This document shows, piece after piece, positions 50,854 to 61,120 of a stretch of DNA of 64,000 nucleotides. The translations under genes were made by a program, and so were the position numbers. The notes under the pieces were generated by a model. The model was given only the letters and a program-made list of their open reading frames with translations, ran no database searches and was not told the origin of the DNA. The DNA comes from Acidimicrobiaceae bacterium (GTDB lineage: Bacteria > Actinomycetota > Acidimicrobiia > Acidimicrobiales > RAAP-2). The first letter of the stretch is position 1. Each line of letters begins with the position of its first letter. The DNA lies in the NCBI GenBank assembly GCA_003162395.1, contig PMON01000052.1:26435-90434 (forward strand), in the 5' to 3' direction.

Positions 50854-51765
50854 CTAGGTCGACTCCGAGACGAGGTCCTTGGCAAGCCTCAGAATGATCC
50901 CGGTTGCGTCGAGCTCACTCGAGATGGGACCGGCAGCCCGGGCGGGGAGATACTGCGGCCCACCGGGCCAGCCGTGTCCGCCGCCGTTCAGGCGATACAG
51001 CCAGACGGGGAGATGCCCATCGGCGGTCCAGCTCAGCAGCGTGCTAGGGACATGCCCGGGCCGACCTGGCACCGGCTGGACCAAGGGCGGCGTCTCGACG
51101 CCATTGGCTGCTGCCCACTCCCCGGCCAGTGTCTCGGCTGCGACCGCCACGGGCCGGTCCCTTAGACGACGATGGCTCCGACGGTCGACCATGCGGCCGA
51201 TGAGTCCTGTTCCTCCGATGGGACCTCCGAGATAGGGCGTCACCTTGTCGTTCGTGCCGGCGAAGCAAACGACCGCGGTCGCCTGCCCAGGCCGCGGGCA
51301 CGTGCGGCGGCTCTGCGCACTCGTCGTCCCCGAGACGAGGGCGAGCAACGTGACGGTCAAGATGGCGTGGCGAGCGAGGAACTCTGCGAACAGCGCGCCA
51401 TTTGACAGTCCCGCGACGATGACGGCTCCAGGACGAGCGACCTCGACGGCCGTCAGGTGCTGCACCAGCCCCGAGATGAATGCGGGATCGTCGACCCCTG
51501 CCCGTCTCGGGTCGTGCTGCTCGCCATCCCAGCGCTGCCCGCACCCGTCGGGGAACACGGTGGCGAATCCGGCTGCTAGACCCCGCTCCGCCAGGCCGGT
51601 GAGCGCGTCCATGTCAGGACCGGTCATGCCGAGTCCGTGCAGCGCGATCAGCAAGGGCGCCCGGGGCTCGGGTCGCGGTGCGAGCCAAAACGTCCGACGC
51701 AGGCCGTTCACCTCGAGGGACCCTCTCGTGAGACCAGTCGGCGTTCCCGGCTTTCGACTGGGCAT
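50854..51765 (-). CDS. PHB-depolymerase/LpqC-like esterase
   Basis: 303 residues, alpha/beta-hydrolase. The nucleophile is in IVAGLSNGALFAEFLA (GxSxG), the Asp in FAGTNDKVTPY and the His in GGGHGWPGG. LLIALHGLGMTGPDMDALTG at the N-terminus supports an esterase of the polyhydroxybutyrate depolymerase/feruloyl esterase group. No signal peptide is seen, so it is probably intracellular or lipid-associated. GGGAG precedes ATG 51765. Confidence 0.87.
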   Translation of the reverse strand: MPSRKPGTPTGLTRGSLEVNGLRRTFWLAPRPEPRAPLLIALHGLGMTGPDMDALTGLAERGLAAGFATVFPDGCGQRWDGEQHDPRRAGVDDPAFISGLVQHLTAVEVARPGAVIVAGLSNGALFAEFLARHAILTVTLLALVSGTTSAQSRRTCPRPGQATAVVCFAGTNDKVTPYLGGPIGGTGLIGRMVDRRSHRRLRDRPVAVAAETLAGEWAAANGVETPPLVQPVPGRPGHVPSTLLSWTADGHLPVWLYRLNGGGHGWPGGPQYLPARAAGPISSELDATGIILRLAKDLVSEST

Positions 51766-51881
51766 TGGACTCCCGCTCCCTGGCCGCTGATCGGCCCGGC
51801 GTGGCCCGTTCGCCTCCGACACACTCGAGCACTGCGAGATCGGGACGAGCTCGATGCCCGATCGCCGCAGCGGACCTCGAT

Positions 51882-52715
51882 CTAGGCCGTCTGGAAGTGC
51901 GCGGAGAACTCCTCGACAAACCCGTCGAAGAGATCGGGCGGCAAGTCGTGGCCCATGCCAGGCACGAGCTTCAGGCGCGCACCGGGGATCGCCGCGGCCG
52001 TTGCCTCACCGCCAGAGGGTGTCACGAGCGGATCGGCCGCACCGTGAATCACGAGGGTGGGAACCTTGACCCCACCCAGGGCCGCGGTCCGATCAGGCTG
52101 GGACATGATCGCTGCCAGTTGGCGTGCGAACCCTGCCGGATTGAACGAGCGGTCGTAGGTGGCCGCAGCTCGGTCCCTAACCGCTTCCTCGTCGTACGGG
52201 TAGCCCGGCGAGCCGATGAGGCGCCAGACCCTGAGGCCTGCCTCGATCGCCTCGTCGCGAGTGGCAGGGGCCGGTGCAAGGAGGGCGGCGAGGGCGTCCG
52301 GGGTGGGCTGCCCGACGGTCTGGTTCCCCGTCGTCGACATGATCGAGATGAGCGTCCGGGTCTTCGCAGGGTGCTCGATCGCGAACGTCTGGGCGATCAT
52401 CCCGCCCATCGACGCACCGACGATGTGCGCGGACTCGATCCCGAGCGCGTCGAGGAGGCCGGCTGCGTCGGTGGCCATGTCGCTCAGCGTGTAGGCAGGC
52501 GACGCCGTGGCATCCTCGAAGGTCGTCGAGAGGCCGACGTCGCGATTGTCGAACCGAATGACGTAGTAGCCAGCCTTCGCCAGGCCGGTGCAGAACCGCT
52601 CATCCCACATGGTGAGCTGCGCGCCGAGACCCATGATCAGCAGCACGGGCGGCGAGAACGCGTCACCGAAGGTCTCGTACTCGATGGTTATGCCATTGGC
52701 CTTGATAGCGGTCAT
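51882..52715 (-). CDS. Alpha/beta-fold hydrolase (RdmC/aclacinomycin-esterase-like)
   Basis: 277 residues. GITIEYETFGD, RFDNRDVGLST, the nucleophile IVGASMGGMIAQTFA, the Asp in IHGAADPLVTP and His in PGMGHDLPPDL are all in place. The RFDNRDVGxS segment is typical of this esterase group. Substrate unknown. The start has a GGAG about twelve bases upstream. Confidence 0.9.
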   Translation of the reverse strand: MTAIKANGITIEYETFGDAFSPPVLLIMGLGAQLTMWDERFCTGLAKAGYYVIRFDNRDVGLSTTFEDATASPAYTLSDMATDAAGLLDALGIESAHIVGASMGGMIAQTFAIEHPAKTRTLISIMSTTGNQTVGQPTPDALAALLAPAPATRDEAIEAGLRVWRLIGSPGYPYDEEAVRDRAAATYDRSFNPAGFARQLAAIMSQPDRTAALGGVKVPTLVIHGAADPLVTPSGGEATAAAIPGARLKLVPGMGHDLPPDLFDGFVEEFSAHFQTA

Positions 52716-52771
52716 ATCGTGACAGTACTCCGAGCCGCGACCTGACCTCTCCAGAGCCACAAGGAGGAGAC

Positions 52772-53503
52772 ATGAACACCTTCGTCGTCGAGATCCGCGA
52801 CACGATCTTTCCCAGCCTTTCGAGCAAAGATGGTCCGCTGCCCCCCCTGTTGGTGGCGATGACGCTCGTCACGGGTCTGGTGGACGCGTACAGCTACCTC
52901 GTGCTCGGGCACGTCTTCGTCGCCAACATGACGGGCAACGTCGTCTTCCTCGGATTCGCGCTGGCGGGGGCACGTGGCTTCTCCATTGGCGCCTCCGCGG
53001 CGGCGATGGCCTCCTTCTGCGCGGGAGCACTCGTCGGTGGGTGGCTTGCCCGGCGAGCAGAGTCGGACCGGGGAGTCCTGTTCACGAGGTCGACCGTCAT
53101 CCAGTCGCTCCTTGTGGCCGTGGCTGTCGCACTCGCGTGGCTCGGCGGGACCGAGGTCGCACCTGGCTATCGGTACGGCCTGATCGCGATGCTCGCGGTC
53201 GCGATGGGGCTGCAGAATGCAGCAGTGCGCAAGCTCGCGGTGCCCGACCTCACGACGACGGTGCTGACACTGACCATGACCGGGCTCGTGGCCGACAGTG
53301 CCCTCGTCGGCGGCCCGGGCTCCAAGGCCGGCCGCCGGCTCGTCGCGGTCTCGGCGATGTTCCTCGGTGCGCTTGCCGGGGCTGCGTGCGTCATCCACTC
53401 GCACGCCGCGATCTCGCTCTCATGTGCCCTCGCCGTGCTCGCCGCGTGTGGCGCGGCCGCGTTCATGCTCCTCAAGTCGCGTCCCGCGTGGGCGGGGGCC
53501 TGA
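52772..53503 (+). CDS. DUF1275 (YoaK-like) membrane protein
   Basis: 243 residues with about six membrane helices. VTGLVDAYSYLVLGHVFVAN and MTGNVVFLGFALAG are the DUF1275 hallmark, and LIAMLAVAMGLQNAAVRKL, VLTLTMTGLVADSA match its second half. Function unknown. AAGGAGGAG precedes ATG 52772. Confidence 0.92.
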   Translation: MNTFVVEIRDTIFPSLSSKDGPLPPLLVAMTLVTGLVDAYSYLVLGHVFVANMTGNVVFLGFALAGARGFSIGASAAAMASFCAGALVGGWLARRAESDRGVLFTRSTVIQSLLVAVAVALAWLGGTEVAPGYRYGLIAMLAVAMGLQNAAVRKLAVPDLTTTVLTLTMTGLVADSALVGGPGSKAGRRLVAVSAMFLGALAGAACVIHSHAAISLSCALAVLAACGAAAFMLLKSRPAWAGA

Positions 53504-53666
53504 GACGGGGCGTGCAAGGGCGACGAGATCGAGAAGAGGAGCACGAGATGAGCGATGAGGGCATCACGCCAGTAGTGGCCGATCGAGTCCGCTCCATGGC
53601 TCGGTGAGCTCGACGAGGCTCGCTCGCTCGGCGCCTGGCGTACACACCGATTCGATCCTCTAGCGT

Positions 53667-54395
53667 TTGAAGGTGGCAGACGCCTTTGGGACCGCCCTCG
53701 TGGACTGGGTCAAGGGCAGCACCATTCCCGAGACGATCCAGCGCGACGACGGCTACGTCGAAGAAGGTGCTGGGCCGGATGCCTACCTGGCCCAGCCCGC
53801 GGCCTGGCCCGCCGCGGAGCGCACGGCGCTGCGTCACGTCCGTGGACGCGTGGCCGATCTTGGCTGTGGTGCGGGCCGCGTCGCACTTGACCTGCAGCGG
53901 CGGGGCTTCGATGTCGTCGGCTTCGACGCGTCAGCGCTCGCGGTGCGCGCGGCCGGATGCTTCGGTGTCCTCGACGCTCGATGCGCCGCGGCGAGCACCT
54001 TTCATCGTGAGATCGATGACTTCGACTCGATCATCATGTTCGGCAACAACTTCGGGATGTTCGGCACGCCAGAGCGAGCGACGCGGCTCCTCTCGAGATG
54101 GGCGAAGCGCGCCGCCCCCGGCACTCGCATCTTCGCGGAGAGCACGAGTGCCTACGGCGGTGGCGCCCCGATCACTGACCGCGGGTACTACCGACGGAAC
54201 AAGGAGCTCGGGCTTGCGCCAGGGCACACTCGGCTTCGGATCCGGTACCAGGCGGTGACCGGACCCTGGATCAACTGGCTGTTCGTGTCTCGAGGCGAGC
54301 TGCAACGGATCGCTCGAGGCACGGGGTGGACCGTCGCGCGGATTGTCGGCGATGGATCCGCGGAGCCGTACGTGGCGGTGCTGGAGAGGTCGTGA
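53667..54395 (+). CDS. SAM-dependent methyltransferase
   Basis: 242 residues. GRVADLGCGAGRVALDLQ is motif I of a class I methyltransferase, DVVGFDAS the acidic end of strand 2, and FDSIIMFGNNFGMFG motif IV. Target unknown. The TTG at 53667 is the first in-frame start; GTG at 53673 is possible. The ribosome binding site is weak. Confidence 0.85.
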   Translation: MKVADAFGTALVDWVKGSTIPETIQRDDGYVEEGAGPDAYLAQPAAWPAAERTALRHVRGRVADLGCGAGRVALDLQRRGFDVVGFDASALAVRAAGCFGVLDARCAAASTFHREIDDFDSIIMFGNNFGMFGTPERATRLLSRWAKRAAPGTRIFAESTSAYGGGAPITDRGYYRRNKELGLAPGHTRLRIRYQAVTGPWINWLFVSRGELQRIARGTGWTVARIVGDGSAEPYVAVLERS

Positions 54396-54457
54396 GGGGG
54401 TCCCGTCGAGCTCGGTGTATGGGCTCCGCGCCACGTGCGTCGTGGTCCGCCGCCCAG

Positions 54458-54745
54458 TCAGTTGAGACGGACCGTCCGACCGGTCCGCAGATCCGTCGCA
54501 CAGAACGAAACCCGCGTGGATCCAGGCCTCGACGAGACGAGGCGCGTGATGCTGAACACGTCGTCACTGATGGTCCTCGACGTGACGTGCTCGACTTTGG
54601 ACGCCTCCGCATTCGTGCTGGGGAGCGGGGCGGCCGCGACTCGGGGGCTGGGAGTGGCGCCTGCAGTCGTGGTCGCCACAGCAGCGACGCCCACGGACAT
54701 CGCCCCTGCGACGGCGAGTGTCGTGACCGAGTGGATCCTCTTCAT
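54458..54745 (-). CDS. Small secreted protein
   Basis: 95 residues with a clear signal peptide (TTLAVAGAMSVGVAAVATTT, cut near AGA-TP) after GAGGAG. The mature part of about 65 residues has one Cys and no known motif. Unknown function. Two frames on the opposite strand are shadows. Confidence 0.72.
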   Translation of the reverse strand: MKRIHSVTTLAVAGAMSVGVAAVATTTAGATPSPRVAAAPLPSTNAEASKVEHVTSRTISDDVFSITRLVSSRPGSTRVSFCATDLRTGRTVRLN

Positions 54746-54946
54746 GGTTGCTCCTCTGGTTGGCTTGCGTCGTCAAGCACTCTGATGCCCCAGTCTGAGA
54801 TTGCGGCAAGGACGATCTAAGAAGCGTCGACATATGTGGTCCTCGGCGGCGCCGATAGACACCGACGTTCCGAACGGCTCCACGCGACCGGTCGCCTCTT
54901 GACCGCCCGCCGCACGTTCTCGGTCAGAAGCCGTGGCGAGAGCCGG

Positions 54947-55909
54947 TCACCTCGACTGTCGGGGGCTCGCGAGGTACGCGACCATCCCCTCTGCAATTGC
55001 GGTTGCAGCCTGACGTTGCCAGCGAGGATCGATGAGCAGTGCGGCGTCGGTGGCGTTGCGCATATTGCCGCACTCAATGAAGACCTTGGGCACTGTCGAC
55101 AGGTTCGTGCCTCCGAGGTCGTCTCGTGGCTCGATGCCGTCCGTGCCGTCGTACGTGGAGACGGGCATTCCCGTGCGAAGGAACGCGGTGCGAAGTGCCT
55201 GAGCGAAGTGGAGCGACGGCGCGATGATTCGGTTGTTGATGCCATCGGCAACGGGTGTGAGGATCGCGAAGCCACGGCCACTTGGAGGTCCCCCGTCGGC
55301 ATGGATCGAGATCGCGACCGACGCATGGGCGCGATTGCCGATCGCGGCACGCTGGGTGATGCAGGGGCCATAGGTGGTGTTGGAGGACCTGGTGAGCACG
55401 ACCGTGGCCCCCAGGTTGCGCAGGTCTGTCTCGAGGTCGAGCGCCACGTCCCAGTTGAACTGCGCCTCTGTGGAGCCAGCGTCCGTCGCGGTCCCCGTCG
55501 TGTCGCAGGCCTCGTCTTCTCGACCGTTCCAGACGAGATGGTTGATGTAGGTGGGATGTGCGTAGTTCTCCCCGTTGTGGCCAGGGTCGATCGCGATGAC
55601 GTCGCCCCGGAGGGGTCCTCGATGGCTCGACGAGAGCGTGATCGGCATCGCGAGCCCACCACCTGGACCATTGAGCCCCGGTGTCGTCGTCGTCGTGGAG
55701 CTCGTGGACGATGACGGTGGTGTCGAGGTCGTGCTCGACGTGGTGGGGGGCGGTCGCAAAGAGGACGTCGTCGTGGTCGACGCGGGGACAGCGGCAGGGA
55801 TGGTGACGAATGCCACGAGGGCCGCTGCGGCTACCAACGCCAAGAGCACGCTCGCAACGAGCACTCGCGACGCTCGTCGAGCTCTTCGACGTCGTCGCCC
55901 TTTACTCAC
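54947..55909 (-). CDS. Secreted N-acetylmuramoyl-L-alanine amidase (Amidase_3)
   Basis: 320 residues from GTG 55909 (GAGG upstream; GTG 55927 is a possible alternative). A strong N-terminal membrane segment or signal (RVLVASVLLALVAAAALVAF) precedes a Thr/Ser/Pro-rich linker. The amidase domain keeps the zinc ligands: IAIDPGHNGENYAHP, STEAQFNWDVAL (Glu), VAISIHADGG (His) and catalytic KVFIECGNMRN. It cuts the bond between muramic acid and the stem peptide in septal or wall remodelling. Probably membrane-anchored outside. Confidence 0.9.
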   Translation of the reverse strand: MSKGRRRRRARRASRVLVASVLLALVAAAALVAFVTIPAAVPASTTTTSSLRPPPTTSSTTSTPPSSSTSSTTTTTPGLNGPGGGLAMPITLSSSHRGPLRGDVIAIDPGHNGENYAHPTYINHLVWNGREDEACDTTGTATDAGSTEAQFNWDVALDLETDLRNLGATVVLTRSSNTTYGPCITQRAAIGNRAHASVAISIHADGGPPSGRGFAILTPVADGINNRIIAPSLHFAQALRTAFLRTGMPVSTYDGTDGIEPRDDLGGTNLSTVPKVFIECGNMRNATDAALLIDPRWQRQAATAIAEGMVAYLASPRQSR

Positions 55910-56437
55910 AGCCGCCTCTTTGCGCACGCTCTCGACTCAGGATTGATCCTTGCTGAGCGCTCGTTGGACGACGTCGCTCATCTCGCGCGCGCGCTTGGCA
56001 TGGAGCGCCAGCAACGCCACCGAGGCAGAGGAGGGATCCGAATTGCCATGCATTCAGCGTATCCGTGCTCTTCTTACAAGGACGTGCACGATCAGCGATC
56101 TCGACCGTCGACGACGGCGAGCCGTCTGACTCCATGCGCGTCGAGACTGTCGACGCCGCTCCTGGCACTGAGCCTGGATGGTGGCGCGGGACGCCTGCGT
56201 CCGCTCCTCGTCAGGGCTGGGTCGAACAACCGTGCTCCGATGCAGGTGTCGAAGGCCATGGAAGCGCCGCGTCCGCATCCGTCAGATTGGCCAACGAGTG
56301 AGGGTGGCACCGGGGGCAGGGTCGCCACACATGTCGGTGATCGCCAGTGGTCCCGGAAGGATCGTGGTGCCGCGCGTCAAGCGCTCGCCCACTCGGCCGT
56401 AGGATCGATCGATTGCCATCGCACCGAGAAGGAGATC
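55910..56437. other. Divergent intergenic region
   Basis: About 530 bases between the wall amidase and the phosphoesterase. No credible gene or known RNA motif was seen. The promoters of both genes should be here. Confidence 0.45.
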
Positions 56438-57664
56438 ATGGCGGAGCGAGATGACCACGATCGCCTGACACGACGTCACTTCCTAGGGGCGTCGGCCGCG
56501 ATCGCGGCCGGCGTTGCCGCGATGACCGGCGAAGGCGTCGCAGGTGCGCACGAAGGTCGGCGATCGGGACCGACGCTTCTTGGACGTGCGAGGCGGACAA
56601 GCCCGGTCAAGACGATCGTGGTCAGCTGTCAGGAGAACCACTCCTTCGACAACTACTTCGGGTCCCTCCCCAGGCTCCCCGCTGGCTTCGGCATTCCGAG
56701 GGGATGGCAGAACAGCGGCGTCAAGCCGTTCCACATCGCGACGCTGACCGACAATGGCTACGACCCGGACCACGGCTGGACCGCGACGCACGAAGCCTAC
56801 GCCGGCGGAAGGATGAACGGCTTCGTGAACAACGGCAACGGGAGTGGCGCGATGGGCTACTACACGTCCACCGACATCCCGTACTACTACTCCCTCGCCG
56901 AGAGGTACACGCTCTGCGCTGAGTACTTCTGCGGCGTGCTCACCGACACGGTACCGAACCGCATGGTGCTGTACGCCGGGACGAGCGGGGGCATCACCAG
57001 TGACACGGCACCGCCGCGGGGCGCGCTCAGGTGGCCGAACATCATCACGCTCCTCGATGAGGCAGGCATCACGTACGCCAACTACAACTTCCACTGCCCG
57101 GACGACTACTCCTGCCTCTCGCTCTGGAAGAACGCCTATCGCGCACCGCGAATGAACCAGTCCATGGCGGCCTTCTTCAAGGCCTGCAGGGACGGGACGC
57201 TGCCCCAGGTCGTGTTCATCGAGAAGCAGTCGCCGTGGGACGAGCACCCGCCCGCGAACATCCAGGCGGGCGAGAAGATGATGGAACAGATCTTCAATGC
57301 GATCGAGACGGGACCGCAGTGGGAGCACACGGCGATCCTGCACACCTACGACGAGGGCGGCGGCTTCTTCGACCACCGGGCGCCGGCCAGGCTCGACGCG
57401 TTCGGATCGGGCATCCGGGTTCCGATGATCGTCGCGTCCCCGCTGGCCAAGGAGCGTCACGTCAACACGGCGTACTCGGACCACGGCTCGGTCCTCAAGT
57501 TCATCGAGCACGTGTTCGGCCTGCCGACCCTGGCCTCCATCAACCACGAGTTCGACAGGTCGACGCCGAAAGGGGCTGGTCGAGGTCGCGGCGAGGCATT
57601 CCCTCCGCGTGACGGCAAGTTCAGGATCAGCAATCTGACCCAATGCTTCACGGTGGAGGTCTAG
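56438..57664 (+). CDS. Tat-exported phosphoesterase (phospholipase C-like)
   Basis: 408 residues. Twin-arginine signal RLTRRHFLGASAAIAAGVAA; the phosphoesterase family start VVSCQENHSFDNYFG follows, with TDTVPNRMVLYAGTS, KQSPWDEHPP and HTYDEGGGFFDH as later metal or substrate segments. This is the PF04185 family including acid phosphatases and phospholipases C. AGAAGGAG precedes ATG 56438. Substrate: phosphate ester or phospholipid, not resolvable. Confidence 0.92.
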   Translation: MAERDDHDRLTRRHFLGASAAIAAGVAAMTGEGVAGAHEGRRSGPTLLGRARRTSPVKTIVVSCQENHSFDNYFGSLPRLPAGFGIPRGWQNSGVKPFHIATLTDNGYDPDHGWTATHEAYAGGRMNGFVNNGNGSGAMGYYTSTDIPYYYSLAERYTLCAEYFCGVLTDTVPNRMVLYAGTSGGITSDTAPPRGALRWPNIITLLDEAGITYANYNFHCPDDYSCLSLWKNAYRAPRMNQSMAAFFKACRDGTLPQVVFIEKQSPWDEHPPANIQAGEKMMEQIFNAIETGPQWEHTAILHTYDEGGGFFDHRAPARLDAFGSGIRVPMIVASPLAKERHVNTAYSDHGSVLKFIEHVFGLPTLASINHEFDRSTPKGAGRGRGEAFPPRDGKFRISNLTQCFTVEV

Positions 57665-57722
57665 TCCCCGACTCGCAGGCCGAGCTGGCGTGAGGACCTG
57701 GAACACGCGTAGCGGCCCGAGA

Positions 57723-58316
57723 TCAGGACTGGCCGTTGGCGGCATGCCCAGGTTGGAGGAGCCTCCACTCGTTCTCCAGCATTGCGAAGTTCACCTCGTC
57801 GGTCCACTCGCCTCGCACCCAGTCGTTCTCGATGAGAAGCGCCTCGCGACGAAAGCCGAGGCGTTCGCTCAACGCGATCGACGGGCCATTGCGAGCATCG
57901 ATCCGGGTGATGACCCGGTGGAGGCCCAGCTCCGCGAACGCGAGGCGCAGTACCGCGACCGCGGCTTCCGTCGCGTAGCCACGACCTAGATGCGCGGGGT
58001 CAAGGACGTAGCCGATCTCGCCAGACCGGTTCTTGTTGCTCGTCCAGCGAAGCATCACGTCGCCGACGAGCTGGCTCGTGGCAGCCAGCTCGACACCGAG
58101 CATGATGATCTGCCCCTCCTCTTCGAGCGTCGACCGTGACCAGTTTCCCTTCGTCAAGCGCTCGAGGATGTTCGCGGCGTCCATCGCCTGCATCGGGAGA
58201 TAACGATGGACCTCGGGGCTCGAGTGGTACCCGAGCAGTGCGTCAAGATCGCCGGTCGTGAGGGGTCGGAGTCGCAGGCGGCTCGTGACGATCGGATAGC
58301 TCGGTCGAAGGTGCAC
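57723..58316 (-). CDS. GNAT acetyltransferase (RimJ/RimL-like)
   Basis: 197 residues from GTG 58316 with GGAGA upstream. PIVTSRLRLRPLTTGDLDAL at the start, GEIGYVLDPAHLGRGYATEA as the CoA loop, and RIDARNGPSIALSERLGFRR at motif B. Typical of enzymes acetylating N-terminal or small amine groups. Confidence 0.9.
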   Translation of the reverse strand: MHLRPSYPIVTSRLRLRPLTTGDLDALLGYHSSPEVHRYLPMQAMDAANILERLTKGNWSRSTLEEEGQIIMLGVELAATSQLVGDVMLRWTSNKNRSGEIGYVLDPAHLGRGYATEAAVAVLRLAFAELGLHRVITRIDARNGPSIALSERLGFRREALLIENDWVRGEWTDEVNFAMLENEWRLLQPGHAANGQS

Positions 58317-58708
58317 GGTGCAGTCTCCACGAGGTCGATTGGTGGCATCGAGGCCGGTTCTCCGTGCCAGTTTGCCCAACCAGTGACCCACGTGCACACC
58401 ATCCCGCATTGGGTCGACCGCGCGATGTTAGGGGGTTCCAGGCTGATCTGGGGGGTGGACTCGATAGCGTTCGGTCGACGAGGACCCCAGAGCGAGCTCA
58501 TGAGGCAGATCCGACTGGCCGTCACTATGCGTTCGATCGCTCGAGAGCCTCCGGCGCTCTCCTTGAGCCACGGTCGTCGCCAGCATGGCGGTGTTCTCCG
58601 CGTGCTTCCTTACCTGTGTGCGCATCGCTCCAGGAGGGTTGGGCCTCAACCTGGTGGAACACGAGGCTGTCTACGCTCTGATCAACCGCCGGCAGAAGGG
58701 GTCCAGAG
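58317..58708. other. Gene-free divergent interval
   Basis: About 390 bases. No recognisable gene in any frame; probably the regulatory region of the GNAT and DUF4232 genes. Confidence 0.4.
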
Positions 58709-59269
58709 ATGTTGAAGCCACGCCATGAGATGCGAGCCAGCAGACGGACAGTTGTGGCAGGAGCCATCACGGTCGCATTGATTTGTGGTCCCGTGCTCGC
58801 TGCCGCAGCCTCGTCGACACCGTCGGGCGCCACGCTGAACCCGCGAGTCCCCTCCTGCACAAGCGCTGAGCTGGTGGAGTGGCTCGACACGGATGCAAAC
58901 GGGGCGGCAGGGACGATCTACTACAAGGTCGAGTTCACGAATCTCTCGGGTCATTCCTGCACGCTCAGGGGCTACCCAGGCGTATCGGGCATCAGGCTTG
59001 GTGGCGCGCAGCTCGGTAGTGCAGCCTCGAGGAGCGTCGGCACACCGGTTAAGACGGTGACACTTGGGAACGGCAAGACGGCGATCTCGGCGCTTGGGAT
59101 CACGGAAGTTGGCAACTTCCCCGCGTCGTCGTGCCACCCAACCACGGCTGCCGGACTTCGGGTCTACGCGCCGAACCAAACCGCGGCCAAGACAATCCCG
59201 TTCCCGTTCGGCGCATGCGCGAAGCCAGGCGACCTTTACCTCTCCATCCAGGCAGTCAAGCTGTCCTAG
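58709..59269 (+). CDS. Secreted DUF4232 protein
   Basis: 186 residues. Signal peptide in TVVAGAITVALICGPVLAAAA; the mature domain has the DUF4232 pattern: CTSAELVEWL, YKVEFTNLSGHSCTLRGYPG and SSCHPTTAAGLRVYAPNQTA with disulfide-type Cys. Function unknown, common in actinobacteria. AAGGGG precedes ATG 58709. Confidence 0.87.
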   Translation: MLKPRHEMRASRRTVVAGAITVALICGPVLAAAASSTPSGATLNPRVPSCTSAELVEWLDTDANGAAGTIYYKVEFTNLSGHSCTLRGYPGVSGIRLGGAQLGSAASRSVGTPVKTVTLGNGKTAISALGITEVGNFPASSCHPTTAAGLRVYAPNQTAAKTIPFPFGACAKPGDLYLSIQAVKLS

Positions 59270-59414
59270 ATGGGCTGGACCCGAGGGTCGACGTTGGGTC
59301 GGGCGCCTGATCGGTGAGACGTTCGTCGGCAAGCGGACAGTTCGCCTTGACTTGAGGAACACCATCAACGCAGTGAGAACCACTCCCACACGACGAGGAC
59401 TGTTCTCTGCAGAT

Positions 59415-61031
59415 ATGTTGCAGCAGTGGAACCTCGGGAGGATGTCGCCTGTCTCCTCTGGGCGTGACCCGACACCAATGCCCTTGATCCCAGATGCGTT
59501 GCGGACGATGGCCGAGCGCTTCCCCCACAGAACGGCAGTGATGGTCGACGGGGGCGGCTCGATGACCTTCTCGGAGTGGGAGCGACGATCGAACGCGGTC
59601 GCCCGCGGATTCGTGGGACGAGGACTCCTGCCTGGTGACCGCGTGGCGATGTTGCTCGCCAACGACGACGCGATCCTCTGCTACGTCGCCTACATGGCTG
59701 CGCAGAAGGCTGGTGGTGTCGCGACGCCGATCAACGCGCGCCTTGCGCGATCCGAGATTGCCCACATATTGGCGATCGCCAAGCCCAAGGTGGTCGTTGC
59801 CTCAGGTCACCAGTTGACTCGTGCTCAAGATGCCGCAATCGGCCTCGACGGCTCCCCGTTCATCGTCGGACCTGACCAGCCAATGGGTCCTGCTGGCTCC
59901 GCCGACTCGCATGCTCTCGACTGGGAGGAGCTCGAATCGAGTGGAGGTGCCGCTTTCCAAGTGGCAACGTCTGCGTCCGACCTCGCAGACCTCCTGTTCA
60001 CTTCGGGCACCACCGGTCTCCCGAAGGGCGTCGCGTCCAACCACGAGAACGTGCTCAGCATCCCGGTGTCTCCATCAGAGCTTGAGAGTGCGTTCCTGCA
60101 TGCCGCACCGCTTGGCACGGCCCTGGGTACCTACGGAGCGATGATTGCGTGTCTCCGGCTGGCGCTCACCAACACCTGCCTGCCGAGCTTCTCCACGTCT
60201 CGATTTGCCGCACTGATCGAGGATCGACGGCCTGGATGGCTGATGGTGGTGCCGGCTCACGTCCACCTGTTGCGCGAGACCGCGGCGCTCGAGGTCACTG
60301 ACACGTCGTCGGTGCAGATCGTCTTGTGCGGCACCGCACCGATGCCGCACGAAACATTCAGGTGGCTCGCTACCACCTTCAGCGAGGCGATGGTCATGAA
60401 CGCGTACAGCTTGACCGAGGCGGGCGACTCGGCGTGCCTCATGTCGTTCGCCGACTCGATCGAGCATCCAGGCTCAGTGGGCAAGCCGATCGCCGGCGGC
60501 GCTGTCCGTGTCCTCGACGAGGCGGGCAGCGACCTCGCGCCCAACGAAGTCGGTGAGCTGACCCTCCGGATTCGCAGCGGCCGGAGGTTCTACTTCGATG
60601 ACCCGGACGCAACCGATGCAACGTGGCGCGACGGATGGGTGCACACCGGGGACCTGGGCTACGTCGACGCCGAAGGCTTCGTCTACCTAGTCGACCGAAA
60701 GAAGGACATGATCATCCGCGGTGGTTACAACGTCTACTCCGTCGAGGTGGAGAACGCCCTCCACGAGCACCCAGCGATCGCTGAAGCTGCCGTCTTCGGC
60801 ATCCCGCACCGGATCCTCGGCCAGGACGTCGCGGCGGTTGCGCGCCTCAAGGAAGGAGCTTCGCTCGATCTTGGGGCGCTCCACGAGTTCCTCGGTGATC
60901 GACTGGCCGACTACAAGCAGCCTCATCAGCTGGTCATCAGCGACGTGGCGCTGCCTCGCACGGCGTTGGACAAGGTCGACAAGATCGCGCTTCGGTCCTC
61001 GCTCGCGCTCGGCACCACGTCCCAGACGTAG
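59415..61031 (+). CDS. Acyl-CoA synthetase (AMP-forming)
   Basis: 538 residues from ATG 59415; ATG 59442 or 59478 are also possible. The AMP-binding loop LLFTSGTTGLPKGVASNHEN, the A5-type NAYSLTEAGD, YVDAEGFVYLVDRKKDMIIRG and RTALDKVDKIALR with the final catalytic Lys are present. It activates a fatty or aromatic acid as the CoA thioester. Downstream SDR may act on the same lipid. Substrate class not resolved. Confidence 0.88.
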   Translation: MLQQWNLGRMSPVSSGRDPTPMPLIPDALRTMAERFPHRTAVMVDGGGSMTFSEWERRSNAVARGFVGRGLLPGDRVAMLLANDDAILCYVAYMAAQKAGGVATPINARLARSEIAHILAIAKPKVVVASGHQLTRAQDAAIGLDGSPFIVGPDQPMGPAGSADSHALDWEELESSGGAAFQVATSASDLADLLFTSGTTGLPKGVASNHENVLSIPVSPSELESAFLHAAPLGTALGTYGAMIACLRLALTNTCLPSFSTSRFAALIEDRRPGWLMVVPAHVHLLRETAALEVTDTSSVQIVLCGTAPMPHETFRWLATTFSEAMVMNAYSLTEAGDSACLMSFADSIEHPGSVGKPIAGGAVRVLDEAGSDLAPNEVGELTLRIRSGRRFYFDDPDATDATWRDGWVHTGDLGYVDAEGFVYLVDRKKDMIIRGGYNVYSVEVENALHEHPAIAEAAVFGIPHRILGQDVAAVARLKEGASLDLGALHEFLGDRLADYKQPHQLVISDVALPRTALDKVDKIALRSSLALGTTSQT

Positions 61032-61120
61032 CGACGAGATCGCCCGATTGCCGCAACCGACGCGGGAGCCTCGAGGCCTCGCGCCATCTGCCGGTTCGGG
61101 CATTCGGCGCTTGCGTGTCC